From: Gnetum montanum
Lineage: Eukaryota; Streptophyta; Gnetopsida; Gnetales; Gnetaceae
NCBI GenBank assembly: GCA_015680685.1
Contig: MNCI01029440.1
Span: 54,374 to 118,373 of the forward strand
Direction of reading: 5' to 3'
DNA length: 64,000 nt
Shown: positions 24,061 through 37,728 of the stretch, piece by piece
Numbering within the stretch: the stretch's first letter is position 1
How the letters are laid out: each line of letters opens with the position of its first letter
The notes under the pieces: model-generated
What the model saw: the letters and a program-made list of their open reading frames with translations, nothing else
What the model was told of the DNA's origin: nothing
The model's database searches: none
Made by a program: the position numbers and the translations under genes

Positions 24061-26645
24061 CTAGGAAGATGGCCAGCTTTGATTCAATCAATGATAACAT
24101 GAGTTAACATGATAGTATGCGTTGAGTGTGGTTTTTGGTTCAAAGGAAGCTCTAAAGATTCAAATGGTGATGAGGCATTTGAAGAATTAGCCACTTGTGG
24201 TTCTAATATCTTTCTTGGATTGTTGGTTCTAAAGAAATGTCTTTTCTTTGATTGGTTTTATGAACCAATAGTAGGTTGAGAATTGATAGCCCTTGTAGCA
24301 TTACATTGCTGTGGTTGGGTAGGAAGATTGCCTTGCATAGTTGGAGTAGGTGGCAATGAAGCTAAGCATGGAAGAGGTGTAGTTGGATGAGAAGGATAGT
24401 ACATATGTGAAACATCACTCCTAGGAGAAGGATTTCTATAGTACTCATGAATTTAGTAGTGAGGCTAAGGAGCAATGTGACTAGTAGAGTCACGTGGAGA
24501 GATTGACTGCTAAACATAATACCTATATAGGTTAGGTTGATGGTAAGGATGTTGTTGATGTGGTAGTGGCATCCCCCATGATTTTGGGTATTGCCACTAT
24601 TGATATTATTCATTTAGTTGTGGTGGGGCTCTAGTCAGATAATATGTCAAGGGTTGGTAGAATTTCCTTAGGTTACCTTGAGGATAAGGTAACCTTCAAG
24701 GTGCTTACTATCTATTTAATCATGGGTTTAGTGCATACACTTGAGACTCTTACAAATGTGACACTACTAGGCAACATCCTTTAGGATGGTCATATTAGCA
24801 TATCTTACATTCACCATCATTGTCTATGTCTAAATCCACAACCTCTTCAATGAAGGCAACTTTGCCCTTACCCATGTTATGTGCATACTCAGCTTCTTTC
24901 TTTTTCCTTCTCTCTTGGTCACTACTATGTTCACTAGACTCCTCTGCTATTTTTAGAATAGTTTGAAATATATCATCTAAGGATTTTCACATTTGTTCTA
25001 CCTTTGTTGATACTTTTGATGCAATTTTTTGAATGGACAAGGTCTTTTTATTCACCATCTTCTTAAGTGGTGACTCTTCTTCATCTTCAAAAACTCTAAT
25101 TTTCTTCTTTCAAAGGAAAAGATCTCTTTTGTACTCCTTTTCACTTTCTCTTTTCCTTAACTTGCCTTCCTCCTTGGCAACTTGCTCCAAAAATCTTTGT
25201 ATTTTTTGGGCTCTAAGCTGAAATAGCCTTCCTTGGGCATAAGTCCCAAGGGTTCTTCACATTTTATACCTAAGCCCATCTATGAGATGGCGTAGTTGTT
25301 CCTTTTGTGAGTAATCATGGCTAGGGAAACGATGTAATAAGGTATAATATTGGCCCATGGTAGCATCCAAGGGTTCAAGTCCTCATTTTATCTATCCTTG
25401 GATTTTCTTACATAGGTTGGACACTTGGGAGTACGTTTGATACTTATCATTGAATAGCTCTAACATGGTACTCCATTGACAGATGGATTCCAATTCTAAG
25501 GATTGGTACTAGCTTTCTGCTTCCTTGATCAGTGTCCATGGAAACAATTTTAGTTTTTTCCACTCATTTTCTATGTTTTGCAAGGCACATGCATCTTGGA
25601 ATGCTTGTAAATGGTTTTTAGGATCAACATTGTATACCCCTTCAAATCGTGGGATATTATTCATGTCCAGTCTTTTGATCCTACTATCGTTTGAGTGCCT
25701 TGTTGGAATTCTAACATCCTTTGATATATCTAACATACTTTAGGTCACAAATAGGGGTTCATCGTGATCATGTTATCTATGGCATCTATGATGTCTATGT
25801 TGTTCCCTACTCTCCCTTCTTTCATGATGTGTCTCTTTGGACTTCCCTCATCCCCTTTTTCAACTATTTTATCTATGATCTCTATTTTGCTTACCCTTAA
25901 CCTCATTGTCTCTCCCTTTGTGACTACATTTAGATCCTGAAGGAGAGGGGGAAGGAGATGATGAAGGTGAAGAGGAAGAAGAACTGGCACCATGATGGTG
26001 CCTATCATCTTCTCTTCAGTGTTCGCGACCTCGGTCACAGTCACAATCGAAATGTCCATCATTGTCATGTGTTCGTGTTCCTTTTCTAAACCCTTTTTAT
26101 CCATAGGCATTAGAACCTGAATTATGAATAGTTGAGTGAAGATTTTGATACACAACTCCTTGACCAAAGTCAACGAGAGAAACATCATTCTATGGAAAAC
26201 CTCTTGAGATAGGTTCACCACCCTTGTTTTGACTTAGGACATACAGGACATCCTGAGATCAATTTTCCTTCATAGATTTGTGTTGTCTCTCTTGTTGTAG
26301 GTTCGTTTGATGTTGTGCCTCTGTGGGTCAATAATCCCTCAAATCTTGTTCATGCACATTGTACTCCAATTGTAAGTGATGCATACTAATTCGTGTGAGA
26401 GCATGAAAAGGCATGCTTGAGATTGAGCAATTGGGAGGTAACACTATGTTACCTTCTAAATCATGCTAATACAGTTGTTCATCCTGGTGGAGGATAAAGG
26501 TAAAGTCTAGTATATACTCATCAGGATGAATGTATACCAAGTGAAACTATTTGGGTATTGATATATTATCCTATACACTCTACCTATGATTGTTCATGGT
26601 GTCAGACCTAGGTGGTGAAGCACTCTCATAAGAAGAAGAAGACAT
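24061..26645 (-). pseudogene. Element B: gag
   Basis: A start codon at 26645 opens with MSSSSYESASPPRSD. Near 26100-25900 comes an Arg/Asp/Ser-rich stretch, then IPRFEGVYNVDPKNHLQAFQ (about 25655-25600) and the retrotransposon-Gag core down to about 25200 (LKLFPWTLIKEAES, LRHLIDGL). A Cys-rich knuckle-like part (CKIC...HPKGCC) lies near 24815-24775, followed by a Pro/Gln-rich tail. Element D has a related start (MSLSDGSNN at 61610) and the same core. Many stops. Confidence 0.75.
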
Positions 26646-26765
26646 GAATGATTATTGAGTGTGCAATACTCTTTTTTTTTTATGGTTGTAGGATAACTAA
26701 CCCTAAGGGTTTGTTCCAATAATGGGAGGATTTCCTAAGTTCTAATTAGTTCACAAACAACAAAA

Positions 26766-26783
26766 TCCCTAGCAATGGTGCCA
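26766..26783 (-). promoter_or_regulatory. Primer binding site of element B (tRNA-Asp type)
   Basis: The minus strand reads TGGCACCATTGCTAGGGA, one base inside the 5' LTR. It equals the Athila tRNA-Asp primer site TGGCGCCGTTGCCGGGGA except for four C/T or G/A changes. This fixes the element's direction and lineage. Confidence 0.85.
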
Positions 26784-26784
26784 A

Positions 26785-27637
26785 TGATGAGCGGTGAGAT
26801 ACGCCTACATCCAACCATATGAAGATGAGCATTCATGTGTGATCCAGTTAAACTCCAAGGATTAAGTGCTTATGTGCTTACATAGAACAAGGCTAGGTTA
26901 TGTGATCATTATCTTCCCAAGCTTACTTGTAAGACATAATTGTATGGTTAAGTAAACTTGAGGTATATGATTTTTATGCTTTTTATGTTTTATGTTCTTG
27001 GTGCTTAAGAAAGGGGGAAATGAAATAATTTAGTAACTAATTTGATTTAAATAATCAACTATGCTGTAACTTGTCCTAACACTAGCATCCTAAACACATC
27101 CTAAACCAGTGTAACACTACTGGGATTACCATATGCTAGTCATTACTGTGTTACCAAGTGTTGCACGTATGCTTGAAGTGGTCATGCTAAGTGTGCTAAT
27201 TCATTGATAAATAACAACTCAATAAAAATAACATCAATTAACTATTAAAAGCATCAAATAATAGTAAATAACATGAAATTCAATAATTAAGCTATTTTGA
27301 ATATTGCAAGTTTTATCACAAAGTTCATCTTTATTTTCGGTCACAAGGCATGCTCATGTACACAATGCACGAACAAATATTTGTTCACTTTATGACTCCT
27401 ACTATAGAGACTCATAAATAATTCTAACTCTAGAAAGGAAAAACTATAGGATTTTGGCTAAGGGACTATGAAAACTCACTGCAAAATCAAGTGCCCTTGT
27501 CTCTTATTTATCTGTGATGAGACAACTTCCAACATTACATGTCCAATATCGCTTCAGCCTTTTCGACATCGCATATTTGATATCGAGGGTTTAACATCAT
27601 GGGTTCGATATCAAGGGTCTAATATTGGGACTCATTA
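26785..27637 (-). repeat. Element B 5' LTR (right copy, 853 bp)
   Basis: Partner of 17705-18551, by eye roughly 85% identical. Its plus-strand end CTCATTA has lost the usual CA through a transition. The identical GTAAC follows at 27638-27642. Confidence 0.85.
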
Positions 27638-27642
27638 GTAAC

Positions 27643-28618
27643 CAAAATAAATTTTTCGTACATTGTGACTATTGCTGCCATTTGCATCTAGTTTTTTGTG
27701 GATGTTGTTGCAACCAACACTACTTATAGCTATTGATGTAGGGAGAGAGAGAGAAGAGGTTGGATTAAATGGCCTACTGATGTGTCTCTAACACATAGAT
27801 AGAATGTGCCTTGTCACTAGCACGAGAGAGGAAAATTGGTCCCTATCTCGAGAACCCTGTCATGGATGCACTACTCACCAAAAATAGAATGGAACTATAG
27901 AACCCACACTTGCAACTACTACTATCTATTGCTGCAATACCACAGTAGAGAGAGAGAATGAGCCATTATATCTTGCTATCACATGCTGATTGATGCATTT
28001 TTGTCTCTAGTCCTATATCTACCACCATCATGGGTCTACTACAAAAAGGGAAAAGAAAACTACTACCTCTTGGTTTGCTACTAAGATTGTTGACTATCAT
28101 CCATGAAACTCTACCATTGCTAACTATCATTGATCTATTATCAAGAATAAAGAAATAGGACTATAGAACCTGCTTATTGTGCTTGTCGTTCGCATGCATC
28201 AACTGCACCATAGTCATCCTAAGAAAAATAGGGAAAGGTACCATCCATTAGTTTCTTAGCCCCTAGAAAACCCCTTTCCCATCTACATGTGTCTCAATGG
28301 AAAGAGACGTAGCTATTCGAGAAGGAAGTCTAATTTGTTAAGTAGGCTTTTACTTTTCCCTTCTGAATTTATCTTCATTCTCTATTTTATAGCCACCTAC
28401 TAGTGGTGTTTCACCTCCCTGCACATCAGTCCACCTCCCTACATGTCGATTCACCTTCTTTCACATTAGTCCACATCCCTACATGTTAGTTCACCTTCTT
28501 ACACATCAGTTCACCTTCCTGCATGCCAACATTGCTTGGTGAAATGGTATATGATTTTATAGGATAGTTTTGTTGATCATGGTCCCATGCAATAGCATGG
28601 GTGAGGTTGGCCAGAACA
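27643..28618 (-). repeat. Element C right LTR, second part
   Basis: Continues the LTR interrupted at 17704: 'caaaataaatttttcg' here matches 'caaaataaattttcct' at 16033 in the left LTR, and the match runs to GAACA at 28618. The minus strand has TATAAAATAGAG near 28390. At the place of the long GA array it has only about five GA units (about 27949-27958). Confidence 0.8.
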
Positions 28619-28623
28619 GTAGG
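28619..28623. repeat. Target site duplication of element C, right copy (GTAGG)
   Basis: GTAGG, identical to 15824-15828. Confidence 0.85.
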
Positions 28624-31600
28624 TAGGGAGAAAAACCAAATTGGATTCATGAACTTTTACATGAGTTTAAATCACTTTAATTCATTTGGCTTTATCAATA
28701 ATCAAATTATGGAATAGTTAAAATTAGATGGCATTAGAAGTCAGTGCCATCTTGCATCTCTGAAAGGGCACTAGGACATCTATCCTCAATGGTTAAGAAT
28801 GTAGTGATGAAGAAAACTAATAGAAAATACCGTGTGATACATAATGAGTGCTCTTGTACTTCTATAAGCTAATTCAATTATTAGCTAGAACTCAATGTTT
28901 TTGTATTTCATTCTCCTCTCTCGTCCATTTAACTTTTCCATTTCTTTATTTTTAGTTTTTATTTGGTTTATAGTTATGTTTACAATAAGTTGGTCAAGGA
29001 AAAGTGGAGAAAAAGATTTGACCATCAAAGTGGTGGACTCACATTTGATGTTGATGTCTTGCTAGTTGTTTAAAGTCTATGGATATTTTAGTAATATAAT
29101 TTCTAAGGTAAAGAAGAATAAGAGTTTAATAAGAATAACCCAATTGGAGACTCTTTATGGCTCAACATTAGAAGTGAGCTCAATACCAAATTTCTTATAG
29201 ATTGTGATAATTGTATTGCATAAAGCACTTGCTTAGTCACATGCTCAAGTAGCAATGATTCTATTTTTATTAATAATTATAAAAGATAATTATTTTCTTA
29301 TTCATATTTAATTTTGTAATTAGTTTGTAGTATTAACTTAAAAATTATTTTAATTTTTTCTTTTATGAAGCCTTGCATTTATTTTCCTTTCTCTTTCTAA
29401 GTTTCTAATGCTAGGATTTCATGACATTTAAAATTTTTACTTTGATCTATTGTTATTCACATTGATTAAATTATTTAAAAGAATTTTTTTAGGCCTTGGG
29501 TAGCTTATTTTTGGATGTGTGGATGAAATTTTTAATTTATTTTATTACTTTAGTAATCAACATCTTTTTATTTTTATTGGAGATCAAAATTAGAAGATTT
29601 AATCAAATCAAAAACAAAATGCCCAAGATTTATACCCCAATGGCTCAAGAAATAACTCAAAAATTTAATTGTATTAGTGAATGTTACATCTCATGATTGG
29701 AATTGAAATTCTTCTTCTTGTTATCAATAACTATTATTGGAGCATTATCTTGATGAGAAGCTTTCTAGTTTTCCTACAAACATATCAATTTAGATTACTA
29801 GGGTGATATGGGATGAGATGAAAGTTCTCTATAGCAATTGAAGTTACTAGAGTAATATTCGATGATATTTCTAGCACTTTAAAGTTTCAAAGTCTAAATA
29901 TATTGATTCTAATAATTGGAATCCATGTAAGATTAATATCTTGAACAATGATATCGACTAATAACTCTGGAATCTATGACTAGTAATATAACCTATAATT
30001 CAAAAAGGTAAATGCCCAAACCAAGCATGATTTTAAGGGTAAATAATGTCAAATCTTCCTAACAATTCAGCCACAATATTGAGAGACATTATAAATCATA
30101 ATAAACCTCTAAAACTTCAACATGAATTATTGACTAAAACTTCATAAAACATGTGAAAATGCCTAAGATAAATCAACAATAACTCAATCATCTAAGTGCT
30201 CTGATCTCGAATCCAAATATCCAAAGCCATGTGATAATACTAGATCTATTAATCTTTAATTATAGTTAGGCTTACTACATCCAAATTCCTTTGAAATTAT
30301 GAAAAAAAATAAAGAACATTAAAAAAATGCCTAAAAGAGCTCTCTAAAACCTTCACAAATCAATACCAAACACCAATTTAAATAAGAGAATTACATATCC
30401 TTCAACATGCAAAACTTTCTAACAAAAACATTAATGAATCCTTTCTAGAATCATAGATTAAAAATATCAAAAACGTTTAATTGAACATCTAAACTTCTAA
30501 CATTCATTGAGAAAACATGAAACCAATGTATGAGAATCAATTTCTTATGAAAATGTGAGATAATATTTTAGAATTGCAAGAATAATTAAGAGAAAATTAG
30601 ATTTACTTATGATAAATTTATGAGAATATTGTGAGAATTGGATAAAAGAATTATGAGGAGTTGAAATCATCATGATAATTTCATGTTATGAAAATATGAG
30701 AAAGAAAAGAAAAATGCACACAAAAACATAAGGAACTACTTGCATACTTCTCTTCTATTCATCTTCAACTTGAAATAATTCCTCTTAATGAAGGATAGGA
30801 TTTGTTCTTATACTTTCTATAAATGCTTTAGTTTAATGAGTATTACATGTAGCATCATTAATACATTACAAAAATGAAGTATGCACATGCACTTGAAAAA
30901 AATAAAATATAAACTTCAAACCTTGAAAATTAAAAAACTAACTCCTAATGATTCTTATGACTTATAAATTTTGAAAACTAAAAGAATTACACGACTTCAA
31001 ATTAAAACATGACATAAAATGTAGATTTGAGAGAAAATTTGATTGTCCAAATGAGAACATATTGCACATTATCTCCAATAATTTCTCACTATTTTTTAAT
31101 GTTTCAAGAAAAATATCTTAATATATTTTGTCAAAATGCTTTTGTTTCTCATGGTAATGCATACTTATCTAAGATAAGAATATTGTACCCCAGTCATGGA
31201 GAAGAAACAAAATCAAGTATTATTTTTGAAAATGTTTCTATCACATTTTTCATACCTTCATGTACTAGGATCTTGATTAGGATAATTTTTTATGTGTTGC
31301 TCTTGGTAACTCAACATATGTCATGCAAGAAAGTAGATATCATAAGCAATTCAATTGAGAGAGAAATAAATTGTGATGGCTGCTCCTACCAGAAAAATAA
31401 CTAATAAGGGGCCAAAGTAAAATTGTTTAAGAAAGAGTGATAAGATTAGAAGAAACATTTCAAATATATATGGTGTATCCTCACTACACATAAGACATTC
31501 TAGGAGTGGTTTTACCATAACCATCACCTCCTAGTAGTACTTCTTGAGATGAAAAGTTTATGCTTTTTAATGCATCATATCTTGTTGTAACTCATTTGCA

Positions 31601-34066
31601 TTGACCATATGCTAAGCCATACTTAGTCTATGTTTTATTGTTATAAGCTAAGGGACTTGCTTAATTTAGTTATTGGAGAATTATGTTACATCCCATGGCA
31701 AATTTTTTGTAAGCTTAGATTCATTAACCTCTTTTTGTATACTTAAACTTATAATTTAGGCTTATTTTGGAGTTTGGTAACATACACCTCTTGGTGCATA
31801 CTTGGTGATGCATCCTTGATGGTAATACCTTAGTGTTGCCATGCTAGTATCATCATCCCTAGTACATTAATACACCTAGTATATTAATCACTTGGTATCG
31901 CTAGACCTAGTTAGTTAACATCCTAGTATTTCAACACATTGTATGTCAACATTTGTATGTCATCACTATGTTGTTGATGAATCACTTTTGTTAAACGTTT
32001 GAAAAATATAAATGTCTAAAGAGTAAAGTTCAAAAGGATAATTTATTTTTAAGTTTTTCTTTATTGTAAAGGACTTTTTCTCATCCCTTGGGCAACTATG
32101 CAATCTATTTTGTTGTCTGTTTTGATTAACTAGTTCATCATGGAGTGAGACTATGTTTGAGTGCTACCATGTTTTCATAGCTTGAAATCATTTGATTAAT
32201 GTAGAGCCTTGTTTTTATAATAAATAAGTCTTAATTTTATTTTCCAATTTTATTTTATTAAACCTTGAAGATGATATCTAATTAATTAAATTACTTATTA
32301 TATTTAAAAATTAGAATTAAATTAATTCTGTTAAATAGATTATCATAGTAATGTGGAGCTTTGTGATGATTTGACCTTTCCTGAGGAGGTTTTATCTATT
32401 TGGAACGGTCTTAGGTCATCAATGGTATGAATAAAAAGATTTTGCTACTTTCATAGGTTAGTGATGCACCTATCCCATAATGGATTATAACATGATTTGC
32501 ATGTGTGTTAGATTTTTTATTATGCTTGCTTCATAATGGATTATGATGTAAATGTGTGTTTTATTTCCTTTCATGTGTGAATGTGACACTTATCTTGTAA
32601 GTGATTACGATGAGTTTTAACTATTATTTTATTTCTTACGTTTATAAAATATATAAAAATTATCAAATTATAAAAATACTAGTTCCTTACCTTGACAACA
32701 TAGGTCCATTTAATTGTAATATTTTTATTTAATAAATCTTATGATATATACAAGTAAATATTGTAGTTTATGTTCTTCCATATTCAGTGTTTACAATTAT
32801 CTTTCTATATGTATCATTAATAGAGATATTTTGGCCTAGGCAAGAGGGCCCCTATCACCCATAAAAAATTGAAATGCCTATCACTACCAATGGAGCATCC
32901 ATAAAGTTTAGAAATTATGAAAAATAAAATAGTATAATTCTAGAATAATATTGAATAAACCCTAGCTTAGAAAACCTAATGATTATCATAAATGGTTGAA
33001 ATAAAAAATACCAAAAAGAATTAACCTAAAAATTAGGATAAAAGAAAGCTTTCAAATCCTAAATATTAGAAAAATAAGAAAACCCACTTGAATTCCTATA
33101 CAAATAAAAAATAAGAATAAAAAGTAAATTAACTAATTCAAGGATTGAAGTGTAAAGATTACATTTCCATGGTTAAATATCTCTATGAACCAAAAGCTTT
33201 TATACCATTTTGGTAAGGGCTTCACTCCAAACACCCCAAATTTATTTGGGAACTTCTAAGTTATGAATTCAAACACTTCAATAAGGAACATGATAAAATA
33301 TAAAATTTTTTATTGAATACTAAAATTTAGAGTACAATGTTAGAAATAGTAATGCAGAAGGATTTGAAACAAAACCTAAGACAATCCTCACTTCCAACTA
33401 CTCAAGATTAAAATTACTCAAGTGGAGCATACAACATGATGATCCCATAAGAAATAGTCCTTCTCTCACCTCTAAAGGTTGTTCAACTCTTTCACATAAA
33501 GGGAATAGCATGGCCTTAATTTAAGAGACATCTTATAGTTTTTATAGTCTTTGGATGATCATTCATCTTTTCTAAAGTTTGCACCTTTTTGGAAAATTAA
33601 TTTTCTTCAAATTGCAAGTTCCTATGGCTTGTAATACCTTACAACAACCATCTCACAACTAGATCATGACTCACATCTTATTACATTAATAAAATCCTTA
33701 TACTTTTTTGTCTCTATTTCTTAGTGGATTACAAATAATTATGATTTTCAATATTCTATTGTGAACTTACTATGACTCATAATGGACTTGAAACTCACTT
33801 TCCAAGATTGAAACTTACATCCTTTTATGAAAGATCAAAATTGTGGTAGACTATGACTTTGCAGATACAATGAAAAACTACGATTGACTACAACTTATAG
33901 TAAGCTTGTAGTTGCCTATCAAACATAAGAAAAATACACAAAAAACTCAAAAAAATATCAAAATATAAACACATGAATTTTAGAAACCTTAATAATTATA
34001 CATAATTCATCAAAGAGTTAAATTCATTTCTTCATTTCATGTAGCATCATCTAGATTTTAATCATT
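28624..34066. other. Unassigned AT-rich sequence, probably old repeats
   Basis: No protein domain could be recognised on either strand, including the 125-residue open frame at 31027-31404 and the frame at 29496-29696. Loose short repeats are visible: 'cctagtatattaa'-like units near 31855-31935, and two to three copies of a 'cataatggattatgatgtaaatg'-like unit of about 55 bp near 32470-32620. The rightmost kilobase should include the 3' end, and perhaps the 3' LTR, of element E, but I see no boundary. Confidence 0.4.
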
Positions 34067-34917
34067 CTAATGAAGTAGATACTCATACCTCTTTGTCTCT
34101 CTAGTACTTAAAGGCTTTCTTTTCTTGAGCATGATAGCCTTCCTTTTCTTGGAGGAATGTGAATCCTTGATCATAGCATTTAATTTTTCTATGATTATTT
34201 CCAAATTTTGATCATCTTTAGGTCCATGATAATGAGTCAAATGTGTAAAAGTAAATACAAAACATATGCCAATATCTTTAGAAATCAACATCTCAAATGA
34301 ATCATTATTGTCTTCAACTTGAAAAATATCATTTTCTTGGCTTTTAACTTTTAGAAGTTCACTCTTATTAGTCTCTTTTCTTGGATTCAAAAAAGATCAC
34401 CAATGTTAAATTTAATATTTCTCCAATCTTTATTCTTCTTTGGAAATAATTCTTTAGCCTTCTTCATCAACCATTCTCTCACTTGGATAGATAAATTTTT
34501 CAGTTCATGTTCTTCACAAATTTAACACTTAATTATGCTTCTCCATAAAAGTTTTTAATCATCCAACATTCTTGGGCTATATACATAGTTTGCTTCAAAG
34601 AACTTTTTTCAATGATGGATTCAAATGTAGCATAGTAGGAAAACTCTACATGGGATAATAAATTCTTTTCATGACTAGGTTGATCATCACAAAGGTATAT
34701 AAGTGATTAGTTTTACAAAATAAGAGATTCCATTCAAATTCTTCCAAACCTACCCAAAATCATGATCATCTACATATAACTGAGTAAATCATCGATACGT
34801 TCCACTTGTGGAGTATTAAAATTTACAGCATGCACCCTTGATAGTACATCAACCACTACATTTCTCTTTTCACTCTTATGCTTTGAAAAGAAATTGAGCC
34901 CTTGTAATTATGCCATT
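34067..34917 (-). pseudogene. Element E, left part: end of RNase H and integrase C-terminus (chromovirus-like)
   Basis: The minus strand at about 34890-34830 gives HKSEKRNVVVDVLSRVHAV, the RNase H end typical of chromovirus-type Ty3/gypsy elements. Near 34660-34590 EFSYYATFESIIEKSSLKQ resembles the integrase 'EFAYN..H..T..SPFE' region. The frame at 34390-34067 ends with a stretch like the integrase C-terminal 'FNV.DL..Y.GP.DD' (CFVFTFTHLTHYHGPKDD). Most of the integrase core is missing, so there is an internal deletion. The 5' half continues at 62600. Confidence 0.6.
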
Positions 34918-34922
34918 CATTT
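34918..34922. repeat. Target site duplication of element D, left copy (CATTT)
   Basis: CATTT before the left LTR, identical to 62595-62599. Confidence 0.85.
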
Positions 34923-35739
34923 TGATGAGTGGTGGATACCACACCCAACCATATGAATCACAAGAATTCATGCATGATATAATGAAATTCCATGGATGGA
35001 ACTAGTTGTGGCATCTAGATTGTTATGTCTTAATTGTAGTTCATAGCCTTCCCACTTGGACTAGTGGTAGCTTTGACACATATGATTTAGTCCAAAGTGA
35101 GACATATGATAATTGATGTTATTGCAACCTTATGTTACTCCTAATGATATTAGAGAAATTAATTATTTAATCTAATTAAAAATGAAAAGTAAAGTCTAAA
35201 CTAGGCTATGTGTGATCAATATTCATTCCTAACCTTTTGTACATGCCTTGGACTTTGTAATTACATTTAAGTGCTTATGATTAGTCGTACTCATTCCACT
35301 TAATGATAGAAATAATAAAGAGTAATATATGATAAACATTAACTAAGAAAAATAGTAAGAATTTTAGTAATTAACAATAATAAAGCTAAGTGGATGCTGC
35401 AATGATGGAAGTAATCTCGATCTTTATTACTGAGCATGCAACACAGCCAAGTACATCACTTTTGAATAAGGTTATCATACAATCACTTAACATCACATTT
35501 TGGTCATACACTACAAAAAAAACTAATAGAATTTTGTTACTTTTCTACTACCTATCTATTCCCTCTCTATGTATATATGTCCAAAGCCATTCAACCAAGT
35601 GTTGTATTTATAGGCTAGAATGAATGAGGTGATATTGGATCCTTGACATTGGAGGTTGTGCCCTAATATCAAATAGCAAATAATATAGCTTTGACATTAG
35701 ATACCTAATATTGGATCCCTACCAAAACATGACTCATCA
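34923..35739 (-). repeat. Element D 3' LTR (left copy, 817 bp)
   Basis: Matches 61736-62594 throughout ('gaactagttgtggcatctaga', 'gttactcctaatgat', 'taataaagctaagtg'). It lacks about 60 bp of 'gggattaccaa' short repeats that the right copy has at about 62075-62150. The 77-residue open frame at 35390 is LTR sequence. Confidence 0.85.
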
Positions 35740-35899
35740 TACCCTCACGATTGAATGAAAACTCATGCTTGAGTTAAACAAAATGAGGAACAATTTATTT
35801 ACAAAATATTGGAAAGGTATGGGATTATTGACTAACTCTAATAGACACACAAATTGAATTTTTCATGTTGTAATGGTGTTTTATAAAAAATGGACATGA

Positions 35900-37723
35900 C
35901 ATGGAAAAATAACAAAATTGGGGAAGCTATATAGTTCCCATAGGTGGTGGCTCTTCCATTGGTTGCTTTCCTTTGTCATCAAGCCTCTAGAATTTGTAAT
36001 GGTGTAGGAGCACTTGCAACTTCTCTTCCTCCATTCTTAGGTCATGAATCATCTAGGTTGATGATCCAATGTGTGCTAGAGGTGCTACATCCCATGGACC
36101 TGGTAGTTGTAGGAGCATCAAATTAGCTTTCACTTGCCATGTTGTGAACTACCTCCATTACTCCTCAAAAGCCCTAGAATTTTCTCTCAATTAATGATAA
36201 TCTATTAGTCTCTTGGCTAGGTTTGAAGGTACATCTCTTTGTCCATGGTAGCAAGCCTTAATTACTTCTAGTTCTATGTTTACTACTTGAAGTTTCTATA
36301 GAGCATTTGTTCTATATGTAAACTCCTTCTCATATAAATGATAAGTGACTTCTACTTGCTATTCTAGTTCATTTTTTTCCAACCTACTATTAACATGGCT
36401 AGGTTAGAATAACAAAGGTTAGCTAATGCATTGTACTCCTTCAAATTCTTAATCTATAGATCCTTCTTTTTTTCTTCCACTTGGTAGACTAGGGAACAAC
36501 TATCTAGGATGGGTTGCCAATCAGGATTTTGCACTAATATGGAACTAATGCAAGCCTTTGTCATCTATATATCTTTCTCATTGATTTTCTTGTACATGTT
36601 GATCTGGTCCCAAAAGTGCTCTTTGAGCTTCTTTTGCTTTTTAATGTCATTCTACCATGTTCTTATCTCAATTGTAGGCTTTTGATGTATAGTGTGTACC
36701 TCCTCAATTGATAATGTTCAATTCTTTCTAGACAATTTGCTTATGTCTTGGTTCATCCTTACTAGTTGCTCCCTCAACTAGTGGATGCTCTCCATCAAGA
36801 TTTTTTTTCTTTTCAATGGTGATCAACCTTACATTGTCAGTAATAAGCTACTTGTTTTCCTCATAAGTAGCAATCAGTGCCTTTACATGAGCATACACAT
36901 GTACTTTGGTGCTTAAGGCATTCTAGACCACTTTCTCCTTTTGCTATTCAGCCATTTTATTCTACTTAGTTAATTGGCCCAGCTACTCTATTTGGAACTA
37001 CTCCAATTGATCAAGCATAATGAATTTGAAAGGATGCCTTGTTTTGGCTTTTATGGTGATGAACACTTCTTGAAATTAGTGTACCTTTACTTTTGCATTC
37101 TTTATCCTAGTCTCTACCATGACTAGTTTTCCTTTGATTCCTATGAGATCAAATTAAACTATAGTAACACCACTGGGAATGTCGAAAAGGTTTGGCATGA
37201 CCTACCCAATCTATAGTAATCTATCAAGCACATCCTCATAAGCCACAAGAGTCATCAAGGTTCTGACTAACATTTGTGTATCTCCAGGTTTAGTTAAGTC
37301 CACCAAGGACACAACAAGTACATTAAAATATTCTTTGTTGTGGGCTATTATAACTTTTGTTATGCTTGCCACATCTTGGTGCTGCATGACCACAATTGTA
37401 GCATCTTCTTGAGTTTTAAGCCCTACTTGAAAAGATACAGCATTCCCAAAAATCTACTATGACCACTAGACTTATTCTCTTGATTACAAAGAAACTTGTC
37501 CCCTTTATGGATTGATTGAAACTATGGGTTAAATTACTTCATCAATGACTTGGAAGAGGTTGGATTTATCCCTATTTCCCCACCGTATAGTTTCACAAAT
37601 TTTCTATAGATGGCTCATTAGGGGTCTATAATCCTACAATCGTGGTGATGGGACTTGCTTCTCTTATCATTACTTTGGTTTTTGTTCTTGCTCTTGCACT
37701 AGTTCCTGTTCTTTCTCTTCACC
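35900..37723 (-). pseudogene. Element D second gene, 3' part: coiled-coil region, unknown function
   Basis: Minus-strand continuation of the gene at 57194-56286. When the 18.55 kb element G and one ATGAT are ignored, the reading frame runs on without shift across the junction for at least 16 codons (a Glu/Gln/Lys-rich stretch). Further on, charged heptad-like sequence is readable, including VQNPDWQPILDSCSLVYQVE (about 36535-36475) and KKKDLQIKNLKEYNALANLC (about 36475-36415). Near 36240-36180 it reads RDVPSNLAKRLIDYH. Stops are frequent. The frame at 37393-37211 is part of it or a shadow. Function unknown. Confidence 0.5.
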
Positions 37724-37728
37724 ATGAT
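37724..37728. repeat. Target site duplication of element G, left copy (ATGAT)
   Basis: ATGAT directly before the TG of the 5' LTR, identical to 56281-56285. Confidence 0.9.

Larger units (their letters stand above)
17705..27637 (-). mobile_element. Element B: Athila-like Ty3/gypsy element, full length with decayed genes
   Basis: 9.93 kb. LTRs 17705-18551 and 26785-27637 begin TGATGAG and end CTCACCA/CTCATTA, and are flanked by GTAAC (17700-17704 and 27638-27642). Minus-strand order is 5' LTR, tRNA-Asp-type primer site, gag, protease, RT, RNase H, integrase, a post-pol region, 3' LTR. The RT wording (CIDFRLLN, DGYSGYNQI, FMDDFS) and the primer site fit the Athila lineage. All genes contain stops or shifts. 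Confidence 0.9.
15829..28618 (-). mobile_element. Element C: short non-coding LTR retrotransposon, split by element B
   Basis: Two direct repeats beginning TGTTGA and ending with GAACA/TAACA flank an interior of only 395 bp (17109-17503). The right copy is interrupted by element B. GTAGG is duplicated on both sides. Minus orientation is inferred from a tRNA-Leu-like primer site beside the right LTR and a TATAAAA box on the minus strand in both LTRs. There is no coding capacity, so it resembles TRIM/LARD-type non-autonomous elements (long LTRs, tiny interior) and would have needed proteins from a relative. Confidence 0.8.

Noticed and set aside
31027-31404. 125-residue open frame on the plus strand as a host gene
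   Set aside because: AT-rich, no recognisable motif, no neighbouring exons, surrounded by repeat-like sequence.
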